Shown piece after piece: positions 8,508 to 16,484 of a stretch of 64,000 nucleotides of DNA; positions within the stretch are counted from its first letter, which is position 1, and the number at the start of each line of letters is the position of its first letter. The stretch comes from Planctomycetota bacterium. Its GTDB lineage: Bacteria > Planctomycetota > Phycisphaerae > Phycisphaerales > UBA1924. Made by a program: the position numbers and the translations under genes. Under the pieces are notes generated by a model. That model worked only from the letters and a program-made list of their open reading frames with translations. It did not search any database and was not told where the DNA came from. The stretch lies in NCBI GenBank assembly GCA_039819165.1, contig JBCBSM010000001.1, positions 372,001 to 436,000 on the forward strand. The letters run 5' to 3'.

Positions 8508-8517
8508 TTCCCGGGAA
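8508..8517. promoter_or_regulatory. Perfect palindrome TTCCCGGGAA upstream of the TlpA-like gene
   Basis: The ten-base palindrome lies in the 154-base gap between the peptidase-like gene and the thioredoxin gene. A -10-like TATACT follows at 8538-8543, with no convincing -35 at the usual distance. It could be an operator half-covering a promoter, or simply chance in GC-rich DNA. Confidence 0.25.
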
Positions 8518-8638
8518 CGAAACGGGCGTGCTTCCGATATACTCCCTCGTACGAGGATGCCGCATCGCGACGCGGTGCGGGCATCCGGCACCCGCAGGCC
8601 CCGCGAGCACGCCGGGCCCCAACCGCAAGGAGTCCCGC

Positions 8639-9739
8639 ATGCCGACGAATCGAATCCGCCGCCTGACCGCGCTGGGCAGTGCCGCCGTCGCGCTGGCGCT
8701 CTGCGTCGCGCAGCCCGCCCTCGCGGATGACCGACCCGCCGCCGAGATCCTCGCGGATCTCGCCGGCACGCAGATGCCGCAGTTCGATCGCGCACGCGCG
8801 GACGCCGAGGGCGCCGAGTACGTCGCCGCCTTCCGCGCGCAGAGCGAGGAGGCCGGCCGCGCCCGTGCGGTGCTCATCGGCGAGCTGCACCAGGCCCACC
8901 CGGGCCACGAGCAGCTCGACGAGCTGCTGCCCGAGCGCTGGCAGCTGCTGCTCAGCGGCGGCGAGCTGGATGTTGCGGCCGCGGAGACCGAGCGCGTCGC
9001 GTCCGATTCCCAAGGCGACCTGGCCGTCGACGCCCTGTACTTCCACGCGATGACGACCGTGTACAAGACGCAGGCCGAGGACAGCTCGGCGGTGCTCGCC
9101 GCCGCGGCGAAGTTCCGCCAGGCCGCGCCCGCGGATCAGCGTAACGCCGAGCTGCTCGGCTACGCCACCTACGGCGATGCGGACGATGCCACGCTGCTGA
9201 CCATCTACAAGGACATCCAGGCCAACTTCCCCGACGCCCGCGAGGCCCGCTCGGCCGCCTCGAAGATCTTCCAGCTCGAGCGCGTCGGCAAGCCCTTCGA
9301 GCTGTCCTTCCAGGACGCCATCACGGGCGAGACCGTGGACATGAGCCAGCTCCGTGGCAAGGTCGTGGTCATCGATTTCTGGGCGACCTGGTGCGGCCCG
9401 TGCATCGCCGAGCTTCCGCACATGAAGGAGCTCTACGCGACGTACAAGGACAAGGGCGTCGAGTTCGTGGGCATCAGCCTCGATGCGCCACGGAACGAGA
9501 GCGACCCCTCCAAGGACGGCCTCAAGAAGCTCCGCGACTTCGTGGCCGACCGAGAGCTGCCCTGGCCGCAGTACTACCAGGGCAATGGCTGGGAAAGCGA
9601 GTTCTCGACGGGCTGGAAGGTCCGCTCGATTCCGACCATCTTCCTGGTCGACCAGCAGGGCCGGCTGGTGACGCCCAACGCGCGGGGCAAGCTCGACACG
9701 CTGATCCCCGAAACGCTGGGCATCGAGAAGGCCGGCTGA
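8639..9739 (+). CDS. TlpA-family periplasmic thioredoxin-fold protein
   Basis: A 366-residue exported thiol-disulfide protein. A signal peptide (about 1-29, ending QPALADD) is followed by a helical, Ala/Glu-rich domain of about 190 residues and then a redoxin domain. The redoxin domain opens GKPFELSFQDAITGETVDMSQLRGK and carries WATWCGPC with Cys252 and Cys255. The cis-proline segment VRSIPTIFLVDQQGRLV and a two-strand finish complete the thioredoxin fold. Such proteins usually reduce or shuffle disulfides in the periplasm, for example during cytochrome c maturation, but no partner gene lies nearby. AAGGAG precedes the ATG by six bases. A strong hairpin follows the gene. Confidence 0.9.
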   Translation: MPTNRIRRLTALGSAAVALALCVAQPALADDRPAAEILADLAGTQMPQFDRARADAEGAEYVAAFRAQSEEAGRARAVLIGELHQAHPGHEQLDELLPERWQLLLSGGELDVAAAETERVASDSQGDLAVDALYFHAMTTVYKTQAEDSSAVLAAAAKFRQAAPADQRNAELLGYATYGDADDATLLTIYKDIQANFPDAREARSAASKIFQLERVGKPFELSFQDAITGETVDMSQLRGKVVVIDFWATWCGPCIAELPHMKELYATYKDKGVEFVGISLDAPRNESDPSKDGLKKLRDFVADRELPWPQYYQGNGWESEFSTGWKVRSIPTIFLVDQQGRLVTPNARGKLDTLIPETLGIEKAG

Positions 9740-9781
9740 GCGCAGCCGACAGCTAAGCGACATCCAATCCGGATCTGTACG

Positions 9782-9810
9782 GACAACGCCCGCCACCAGC
9801 GGGCGTTGTC
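9782..9810 (+). terminator. Hairpin between the TlpA-like gene and thyX
   Basis: GACAACGCCCGC (9782-9793) pairs perfectly with GCGGGCGTTGTC (9799-9810), a 12 bp stem with a five-base loop, 42 bases past the TlpA-like stop. The T tract downstream is poor (CGTGTCTACCTT). The hairpin ends 17 bases before the thyX ATG, so it could also fold in the thyX leader. Confidence 0.6.
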
Positions 9811-9827
9811 GTGTCTACCTTCGTCGC

Positions 9828-10787
9828 ATGACCGAGCACGGAAGCGCCATCGAATCCAAGCCCCTGGCCGCGCCGCCACAGGCCGAGCGCATCGACCCTG
9901 AGGCGGTCCTCGTCGACGCCATGGATGGTGCCGCGCGGTGGACCATCCCGGTCCACGAGCACGGCTTCGTCGCGCTGGTCGACGCCATGCCCCGGCTTGT
10001 GCCCGAGGGCCAGACCGCGGATAGCGCCATCGTGCAGGCCGCCCGGGTGAGCTACGGCGCGGGCACCAAGCGGGTGCACGAGGACTGGGGGTTGCTTCGA
10101 TACCTGCTCCGCCACGAGCACACCACGCCCTTCGAGATGGTGGAGTTCAAGTTCCACATGGCGATGCCCATCTTCGTGGCCCGCCAGTGGATCCGCCACC
10201 GCACCGCCAACGTCAACGAGTACTCGGGCCGCTATTCGGTCATGCCCGACCGCTTCTACCGCGTGCCGCTCGAGGCCGTCCGCAAGCAGAGCACGAGCAA
10301 CCGCCAGGGGGGCGAAGAGGTCTTCGATACCACCGACGAGCAGCAGCTGCGGACCGCGCAGGAGTTCGTGGCCTACATCGATCGCGTCGAGGCGCTCTAC
10401 GCGCAGTACGAGCAGCTCATCGAGGCCGGCGTCAGCCGCGAGCTCGCCCGCGTCGGCCTGCCCACGAGCCAGTACACCCAGTGGTACTGGAAGTGCGACC
10501 TGCACAACATCCTGCGCTTCCTGAAGCTGAGGCTCGACTCCCACGCCCAACTCGAGATTCGCGCCTTCGCGCAGGCCATGCTCGCGCTCATCGAGCCCAT
10601 CGTGCCCGCCACCATCGAGGCGTGGCGGGACTACCACCAGCACTCCCTGCGGCTCACGCGGCTCGAGATCGACGCGCTCCGCGACGAGCTGGGCGGCGGC
10701 CCGGGGGAACTCGCAACCAAGAACACTCGCGAGCGGGCCGAGTGGGAGGCCAAGCGGGCCGGCCTTGGCCTGCCGACGCGGGGCTAG
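9828..10787 (+). CDS. thyX: Flavin-dependent thymidylate synthase
   Basis: ThyX makes dTMP from dUMP using methylenetetrahydrofolate and FAD/NADPH, and replaces ThyA. The family motif appears as RHRTANVNEYSGRY at residues 123-136, matching RHRxxSxNExSxRY except that the first Ser position is Asn128. FEMVEFKFHM and a C-terminal LDSHAQLEIRAFAQAM, another ThyX signature, also fit. At 319 residues it is longer than the usual 210-270, with an N-terminal extension of about 45 residues and a charged tail after residue 290. It is followed three bases later by a DUF389 membrane protein. Confidence 0.95.
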   Translation: MTEHGSAIESKPLAAPPQAERIDPEAVLVDAMDGAARWTIPVHEHGFVALVDAMPRLVPEGQTADSAIVQAARVSYGAGTKRVHEDWGLLRYLLRHEHTTPFEMVEFKFHMAMPIFVARQWIRHRTANVNEYSGRYSVMPDRFYRVPLEAVRKQSTSNRQGGEEVFDTTDEQQLRTAQEFVAYIDRVEALYAQYEQLIEAGVSRELARVGLPTSQYTQWYWKCDLHNILRFLKLRLDSHAQLEIRAFAQAMLALIEPIVPATIEAWRDYHQHSLRLTRLEIDALRDELGGGPGELATKNTRERAEWEAKRAGLGLPTRG

Positions 10788-10790
10788 CCC

Positions 10791-11843
10791 ATGGCGCTAC
10801 GGCTCGTCCAGATCGTGCTGCCCAAGCGCCACGACGTGGAGGTGCGCGAGGTCATCGGCCGCCGCGACGCGTCCACGCTGTGGGTCGAGCCCGCCGCCGA
10901 CGACCGCATCCGCGTCAGCGTGCTGCTGCCCAAGGAGGAGTGCGACGACCTCGTCCAGCGGATCGACGGGCAGTACTCGGCCGTCGAGGGCTACCGCCTC
11001 GTGCTCGCCGCCATCGAGGGCACGCGGCCCAAGATCGAGGAGCCCGCCGAGCCGAAGGCCGGCGAGGATGGCGAGGACGAGGCGCCCCGGCGTCGCAAGC
11101 CCTTCTTCGGGTCGCGTGTCGCGTCGGACGAACTCGTGCAGGAGGTCGCGTCGGGCGCGAAGCTCACGCGGGTGTACGTGGCGATGGTGGTGCTGTCGGC
11201 CGTCGTAGCGGCGGCGGGGCTGATCCAGGGCAGCGCGGCGGTCATCATCGGGGCCATGGTCATCGCGCCGCTGCTGGGGCCCAACATGGCCCTGGCCCTG
11301 GCGCTGACGATCGGCGATCTCAAGCTCGCCCGCCGGGCGCTGCTGACCAACTTCGTTGGTTTCGTGGTGGCCGGCGGCCTGGCGGCGGGCATCGGCGTGC
11401 TCGCCCAAGCGGATCCGCAGTCGCCCGAGATCGCCGCGCGGGTGTCGCCCAAGGCCACCGACATCGCCATCGCGCTGGCCGCCGGCGCCGCGGGCACGCT
11501 TGCGGCGACCACGGGCGTGCCGGCCATCCTCGTGGGCGTGATGGTGGCCGTCGCGCTCATGCCGCCGCTGGTGACCTCGGGGCTGCTGCTCGCCAGCGCG
11601 GCGGCCGAACCCGTGCAGGCCCTTGGCGCGCTGCTGCTGGCGATCCTCAACGTGATCTGCATCAACGCGTCGGCCATGGCGATGTTCCGCCTGCAGGGCG
11701 TGGCGCCCTACTCGCTCTACGACGAGCGCCGGGCCCGCCGCTCGTCGACCTACGCCATCCTCTGCTGGGGCCTGCTGCTTGCCGCCCTGACCGCGATCGT
11801 TCTGCTATGGTCTCGCGGCGTGCAGCCCCACGCCGATGGATAG
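10791..11843 (+). CDS. DUF389/TIGR00341 family membrane protein
   Basis: A 350-residue integral membrane protein of unknown function. The first 120 residues are cytoplasmic: a small alpha/beta domain (LRLVQIVLPKRHDVEVREVI) and a charged linker. Then come about six hydrophobic helices, with the family-typical GSAAVIIGAMVIAPLLGPNM, a second GxxG-rich repeat (ATTGVPAILVGVMVAVALMPP) and a final helix near 330. The internal repeat suggests a transporter or channel, but no substrate is established for the family. It starts three bases after thyX, so co-transcription is likely even though the functions look unrelated. Confidence 0.85.
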   Translation: MALRLVQIVLPKRHDVEVREVIGRRDASTLWVEPAADDRIRVSVLLPKEECDDLVQRIDGQYSAVEGYRLVLAAIEGTRPKIEEPAEPKAGEDGEDEAPRRRKPFFGSRVASDELVQEVASGAKLTRVYVAMVVLSAVVAAAGLIQGSAAVIIGAMVIAPLLGPNMALALALTIGDLKLARRALLTNFVGFVVAGGLAAGIGVLAQADPQSPEIAARVSPKATDIAIALAAGAAGTLAATTGVPAILVGVMVAVALMPPLVTSGLLLASAAAEPVQALGALLLAILNVICINASAMAMFRLQGVAPYSLYDERRARRSSTYAILCWGLLLAALTAIVLLWSRGVQPHADG

Positions 11844-11918
11844 CGGCAACGCGGGCCACCCGGCGTCGCGCATGCCGCACGGCGATCATCGCAGCGATGC
11901 ACGCGAGGGAGACCACCG

Positions 11919-12407
11919 ATGAGCATCGCGAGGGACAACCGTTGCCGAATCCTGGCCGCCTTGGGGCTGGCCTGCGCCTCCGCAGTCGCAGGCGGCTGCA
12001 TCGCGGCCGCGGCCGTACCCGTCATCGCCGCCGGTGCAGTCGCGGGCGAGAAGGGCTACGCGTTCTGGGATAGCGGCACGCTCAAGTACGTCGACGAAGC
12101 CAGCTTCGAGGAGATGAGCAGCGCCGTCGACGCCACCAACGAACGCTTGGCCCTCGTCACCGAGGACCGCATCGACGTCCCTCGCAAGAAGGGCGAGCAA
12201 GGGGCGGCCATCAAGCGCCGGGTCTGGACGCTCAGCTCGGACAACGGCAGGGTCCTGGAGGTCACCATCGCCCCCATCACCGAACGCATGGTGAGCGTGT
12301 CGGTCGAGTCCGGCCTGCTCGGCAGCCGCCCGGCGGCCCGCATGTACGCCGATCGCCTCAAGGCCGAACTCGAAGAGCGGCGGATGCCCGTGGACTCACG
12401 CTCCTAG
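11919..12407 (+). CDS. DUF3568-like lipoprotein
   Basis: A 162-residue protein with a signal sequence and a lipobox (SAVAGGC, Cys27). The body has the pattern of small planctomycete and proteobacterial proteins called DUF3568: GYAFWDSGTLKYVDEASFEEMSSAV, a middle strand region and RVLEVTIAPITERMVSVSVE. Its function is unknown; it is probably anchored to a membrane. GAGGGAG precedes the ATG. Its TAG stop shares the tetramer CTAG (12404-12407) with the stop of the convergent beta-propeller gene, so the two transcripts must overlap or end within each other. Confidence 0.75.
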   Translation: MSIARDNRCRILAALGLACASAVAGGCIAAAAVPVIAAGAVAGEKGYAFWDSGTLKYVDEASFEEMSSAVDATNERLALVTEDRIDVPRKKGEQGAAIKRRVWTLSSDNGRVLEVTIAPITERMVSVSVESGLLGSRPAARMYADRLKAELEERRMPVDSRS

Positions 12408-13738
12408 CCGCACCCCACGCCGAAGGCGTTCTGGAACGCGAGGAAGTCGAACAGCGTGAGCTCGCCGTCGCCGTCGAAATCGGCGGCGGGGTCGCCCAGC
12501 GCGAACAGGTTCTGGAATGCAAGGAAGTCGAAGACGGTCAGCTCTCCGTCGCCATCGAGGTCGGGCGGGCAGTCGATGGTCGCGGGCTCCCACACGACGA
12601 AGTTGTCCGGCTGGCTGCCCTGCGTGGGCACGATGTCGCCGACCTGTACGAGCGCTCCGTCGTTTTCGACGCGGAACGCGTAGATGCCGCTGAGCCCGTC
12701 GAACACCGTCGAGTTATCGGTGACGTAGAGGAACTCGCCGGCCGGCAGCGTTAGTGTGCCCACGGTGCCCAGTGTGCCCTGGCTGCCGACATCGAAGCTC
12801 GCGCCGGTCGCGCTGAGTGCACCGGTGACGGCGTCGGTGGCGAAGCCCTGCACCGTGGCATCCCGGCCGTGACCCGCGAAGACGTAGCGGCTGTCGCCCG
12901 TAACCGTGACCCACGCGGGCGAGTCGCCCGGGCTCGCGAAGGGCGAACCGCCGATGAAGCCGAGGCCACCCCCGGACGCCACCGAGAACCCGAGCACGTC
13001 GCTGCCCGTGCCGCTGATGCCGCCGCCGGCGTACAGCCAGTCGCCGTTGGGCGCCAGCGCCATGTCGAGGGCGAAATTGGGGCTGGTGAAGACGCGATCG
13101 ACGAGCAGCAGTTCGCCGTCATCGTCGACTTCGTAGCTGGCGACGTTCGCGGCGCCGCCGCCGAAGTCCGAGTCCTGCACGAACAGCAGCCGGCGCCGCG
13201 GATCGCTCTCCAGGTTGGTGATGAAGGTGCCGGTCTCGGTCGCGTCGGTCTGCACCAGCGAGCCCTGCCCGGGCTCGGCACCCGGGGTATACCGGTACAC
13301 GCGGGCGGTCGAGTCGCCCAGGGCGCTCTCGGCGACGGCCACCAGGTCATCGGCGACCCACGCGATGCCGAGCGGCGCGTTCGGAACGAGGAATTCGTCG
13401 AGCTGCTGCAGCGTGCCGTCTCGTCGAACCTCGATGATCGTCAGCTGCTCGGGGTCGAGCGCCGTCGCGTGGCCCGTCGCCAGGAATCGACCGCCGGGCG
13501 AGAGGGCGATGCCCTCGACGTTGGTGCCGCGCTCGGCGGGGTCGCCGGCGGGGCGCTCGTCGATCACCAGGTAGTCCACCTCGACCAGCCCGCCGTCGGG
13601 CCCGGGCTGGAAGCTCGTTACCGCGCCGAGCAGGTTGCCGTTGTTCGCGACGAGCACGGTCGGGTCGGCGGCCTGGCCCAGTGCAAGCGGGGCGGGCACG
13701 AAGGCCACGATGAGCGACGCACGGAAGCATCCACGCAT
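12404..13738 (-). CDS. Secreted lactonase-like beta-propeller with C-terminal dockerin-like repeats
   Basis: A 444-residue exported protein. Its signal peptide (MRGCFRASLIVAFVPAPLALG) precedes repeated strands typical of 7-bladed beta-propellers of the lactonase/YncE type (GRFLATGHATALD, PNGDWLYAGGG, GDSRYVFAGHG). The last 55 residues hold two copies of a calcium-loop repeat, DLDGDGELTVFDFLAFQN and DFDGDGELTLFDFLAFQN, ending AFGVGCG. Such paired repeats resemble dockerin type I modules and are common at the C-terminus of Phycisphaerae extracellular proteins, where they may serve sorting or cell-surface attachment; that role is inference. The start is ATG 13738 because AGGAGA lies about nine bases upstream and a clean signal peptide follows. 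Confidence 0.85.
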   Translation of the reverse strand: MRGCFRASLIVAFVPAPLALGQAADPTVLVANNGNLLGAVTSFQPGPDGGLVEVDYLVIDERPAGDPAERGTNVEGIALSPGGRFLATGHATALDPEQLTIIEVRRDGTLQQLDEFLVPNAPLGIAWVADDLVAVAESALGDSTARVYRYTPGAEPGQGSLVQTDATETGTFITNLESDPRRRLLFVQDSDFGGGAANVASYEVDDDGELLLVDRVFTSPNFALDMALAPNGDWLYAGGGISGTGSDVLGFSVASGGGLGFIGGSPFASPGDSPAWVTVTGDSRYVFAGHGRDATVQGFATDAVTGALSATGASFDVGSQGTLGTVGTLTLPAGEFLYVTDNSTVFDGLSGIYAFRVENDGALVQVGDIVPTQGSQPDNFVVWEPATIDCPPDLDGDGELTVFDFLAFQNLFALGDPAADFDGDGELTLFDFLAFQNAFGVGCG

Positions 13739-13912
13739 GGGGTGATCTCTCCTGGTCTGTGGGGTCCATGGAGCATACCGCGGGCCGCCGACCGCGTGCT
13801 CCTGCTGCACCGCCGGTGGGCACGAAACTGCGGCAGTGCCGCGTTATCGGGTTCGCATGGCATCCGAATCGCACCGGCGCGCCCACGACGCCCGGGGCGG
13901 CAAGCATGCGGC

Positions 13913-14746
13913 ATGCTCCTGCCGCTCCCGACGCTCCCTCCGCCCGCCCTCGTCGAACCCACGGCGGTCCAGGAAGCGCAGGACTCCCCGGACGCCGCCG
14001 ACCTCCCCGCGCAGGACGCCTTCGACGAAGCGACGGGCCCCTACGACTTCACCAACCCCGAGCCGCTCTCTGGTACGATCTTCACCGGCCGGCCCAGCTT
14101 CGGCGTGGGCATCCGCACCGTGCCCATCGGCCGTTTCCAGATCGAGACCGGTTATACCTTCACCCAGGACGAGGGCGACTCGTCGCACACGCTGCCGACC
14201 ACGCTGCTCCGCGTCGGGCTGACCGACACGATCGAGGGCAGGCTGTCGACGCCGGGCTTCACCGCTGCCGAAGGTGCCGACAACGGCTTCGGCGACCTCG
14301 TCCTGGGCGTCCGCTTCGAGGTCCAGCCGCCCGATGGCTGGGTGCCCGGTGTTGCGCTGCAGCCCCAGGTCACGCTGCCCACCGGCGACGCCTCGCCGTC
14401 CGACGACGTTGATCCATCCGTGATCATCCCGCTGGCCTGGACGATCGACGAGCGGACCTCCGTGGGCTCGAACCTGGGCCTGCTGGCGGTGACCGATGAT
14501 TCGGGCGACACCGAGGCGACCTTCACGATGTCGGCGCTCATCAGCCGGGCCGCCACCGATCGGCTGTCGTTCTTCGGGGAGTACTTCGCGGTGTATCCGG
14601 GCAGCGGGGGCGACCAGCAATCGCTGGACTTCGGCGCCCTCTACCTGCTGACGCCCAACGTGCAGCTCGACGCGGTGGTGGGCTTCGGGCTGAACGAGGC
14701 CGCCGCCGACTTCTTCACCGGGGCCGGCGTGTCGTTTAGGTTCTGA
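13913..14746 (+). CDS. Outer-membrane beta-barrel, transporter/MetA-pathway-like (Phenol_MetA_deg type)
   Basis: A protein of about 277 residues. After an acidic, Ala-rich N-terminus, strands alternate with short turns: GRFQIETGYTFTQD, TTLLRVGLTDTIEGRLST, GFGDLVLGVRFEVQP and LQPQVTLPTGDASPSDDVDPSV. It ends GAGVSFRF, with the terminal Phe used by the outer-membrane insertion machinery. This layout fits the MetA-pathway/transporter-like barrels, whose function is unknown. The ATG at 13913 gives only a weak N-terminal signal, so the true start may be upstream (a GTG at 13796 is in frame). The barrel assignment is by pattern, not by alignment. Confidence 0.7.
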   Translation: MLLPLPTLPPPALVEPTAVQEAQDSPDAADLPAQDAFDEATGPYDFTNPEPLSGTIFTGRPSFGVGIRTVPIGRFQIETGYTFTQDEGDSSHTLPTTLLRVGLTDTIEGRLSTPGFTAAEGADNGFGDLVLGVRFEVQPPDGWVPGVALQPQVTLPTGDASPSDDVDPSVIIPLAWTIDERTSVGSNLGLLAVTDDSGDTEATFTMSALISRAATDRLSFFGEYFAVYPGSGGDQQSLDFGALYLLTPNVQLDAVVGFGLNEAAADFFTGAGVSFRF

Positions 14747-14809
14747 TCGGATGGGCGGAGCCATCCCCGGCGCCTCCTGCGGCCGTCCGGCGACCTATCC
14801 TGTCCGCCT

Positions 14810-15697
14810 ATGGCCAAGACCCGCGAGATCAAGAAGCGCATCAAGGCGGTCAAGAACATCCAGCGGATCACCCGCACGATGCAGATGATCGCCACCAGCA
14901 AGTTCGCCAAGGCCCAGGGCCGGGCCGAGTCGACCAAGCCCTACACCGAGGGCATCTTCGAGCTGGTGCAGGAGCTCGCGGCCACCGCCGGCAACGTCGA
15001 CCACCCGCTCATCAGCGGGCCCGACGGCGGCTTCCGGGACGACGCCAGGCCGCTCACGCTCGTGCTCACCAGCGACCGCGGGCTCTGCGGCCCGTACAAC
15101 GGCTCGGTCCTCCGCACCGCGATGAAGCACCTTCGCAGCGACCCGGCCATCCGCGAGGGCGACATCGACCTCGTGGGCAAGAAGGGCGCCGCCTTCCTGA
15201 AGTTCAACGGCCTGCCCATCGCCCGCCAGCACACCCAATTCGGCGACCGCCCCGAGTTCGAGGACGTGCAGGAGCTGGCCCAGAGCTACATCGAACGGTT
15301 CGAGGCCGGCCGCATCACCGGCGTCACCGTGATCTACATGCGGTACATCACCGTCGCCCGCCAGACGCCCGAGGTGCTGCAGCTGCTGCCCCTCAAGCCG
15401 CCGACGATCGACAACGCCGCGAAGGACGGTGCGTTCTCGGCCGAGTACGAGTTCAGCCCCGACGCCGACGAGCTGCTGGCCGACCTGCTGCCCGAGACGG
15501 TGAAGGCCACGCTCTTCCAGGCGTTCAACGATGCGGTGGTCAGCGAGAACATCGCCCGCATGGTGGCGATGAAGGCCGCGACGGACAACGCCGGCAAGAT
15601 GGGCAAGGCCCTCAAGCGCAAGTTCAACCGCGCCCGCCAGAGCCAGATCACCACGGAGCTGACCGAGATCGTGAGCGGAGCGGCGGCGCTGGGCTAG
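14810..15697 (+). CDS. atpG: F-type ATP synthase gamma-subunit
   Basis: The gamma subunit is the rotating central stalk of F1 that couples proton flow to ATP synthesis. The 295-residue length and both termini fit: the N-terminal MAKTREIKKRIKAVKNIQRIT and TMQMIATSKF helix, the LTSDRGLCGPYN loop, and the C-terminal coiled-coil helix with MVAMKAATDNAGKM and NRARQSQITTELTEIVSGAAAL. The usual neighbours atpA and atpD are absent on both sides, which is odd for a subunit normally held in an atp operon. The stop overlaps the stop of the convergent rsmD gene (CTAG, 15694-15697). Confidence 0.95.
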   Translation: MAKTREIKKRIKAVKNIQRITRTMQMIATSKFAKAQGRAESTKPYTEGIFELVQELAATAGNVDHPLISGPDGGFRDDARPLTLVLTSDRGLCGPYNGSVLRTAMKHLRSDPAIREGDIDLVGKKGAAFLKFNGLPIARQHTQFGDRPEFEDVQELAQSYIERFEAGRITGVTVIYMRYITVARQTPEVLQLLPLKPPTIDNAAKDGAFSAEYEFSPDADELLADLLPETVKATLFQAFNDAVVSENIARMVAMKAATDNAGKMGKALKRKFNRARQSQITTELTEIVSGAAALG

Positions 15698-16476
15698 CCG
15701 TCAGCTTGTCGCTGATACCAATGCACCGCCGTCGTGCCGTACTCGTGGGTCTCGGGGCCGACGGTGCCATCGATCTCCAGCGAGCCGCGCACGAACTCGG
15801 GCTTGGCCGGCTCGTTGGCGTCGGCTGATGCGATCGCCTCGAACAGCGCCTCGATCTCGTCGGCGTCCTGGCTCTCCAGCGAGCCGTCGTCCAGGCTCAG
15901 CTCGATGACCTCTTCCTGGGCCGGCGTGGGGCGTTCCCCCTTGCTGCGGCGGCGGGTGGGCGGCTGCGGTTCGTCGATCTCGGCGATCTGCAGAAACGGC
16001 CAGGGCGTCCGCAGCAGCAGGTAGCCGTCCTCGGTCAGCCGCTCGGCGAACCTGGAAGCCTGCCGGAGCACCCGCTGCCAGGCCTTGGGGTCCCGGGCGA
16101 TCGCGTAGGGCGGGTCCATCATGACGATGGTGACGGGATCGGGGCACCGCGCGAGCGCGAGCGGGCCCAGCGCGTCGGCCTCGATCACCTCGCAGCGGTC
16201 GGCGACGCCCACGGCCTCGATGTTGCCCCGCAGCAGCCCCTCGATCCTGCGGTCCCGCTCGACGAAGACCGCCCTGCGGGCCCCGCGGCTCAGGGCCTCG
16301 AGCCCGAACGAGCCGGTGCCCGCGAAGCAGTCGAGCACGGTTGGCTGCTCCTGCATGTGGCCCGACAGCATGTTGAAGATCGACTCGCGGACGCGGTCGG
16401 GGAGGGGCCGGGTGGTCCTCTCGTCGGGCGGGCCCTTGATGGGCGTTCGCTTGAACTCCCCGCCGATGATCCGCAT
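15694..16476 (-). CDS. rsmD: 16S rRNA (guanine(966)-N2)-methyltransferase
   Basis: RsmD methylates G966 of 16S rRNA in the 30S subunit. The 260-residue product starts MRIIGGEFKRTPIKGP like other RsmD proteins. The SAM-binding loop is LDCFAGTGSFGLEALSRGA (about 48-66) and the catalytic motif is DPPY at 121-124. The domain is interrupted after about residue 170 by an acidic insert with a basic patch (TRRRSKGERPTPAQEE), and the tail is longer than in the roughly 200-residue bacterial norm. It begins nine bases after the CBS-domain protein stop, so it is probably the last gene of the minus-strand run. Confidence 0.9.
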   Translation of the reverse strand: MRIIGGEFKRTPIKGPPDERTTRPLPDRVRESIFNMLSGHMQEQPTVLDCFAGTGSFGLEALSRGARRAVFVERDRRIEGLLRGNIEAVGVADRCEVIEADALGPLALARCPDPVTIVMMDPPYAIARDPKAWQRVLRQASRFAERLTEDGYLLLRTPWPFLQIAEIDEPQPPTRRRSKGERPTPAQEEVIELSLDDGSLESQDADEIEALFEAIASADANEPAKPEFVRGSLEIDGTVGPETHEYGTTAVHWYQRQADG

Positions 16477-16484
16477 GCCCACGC

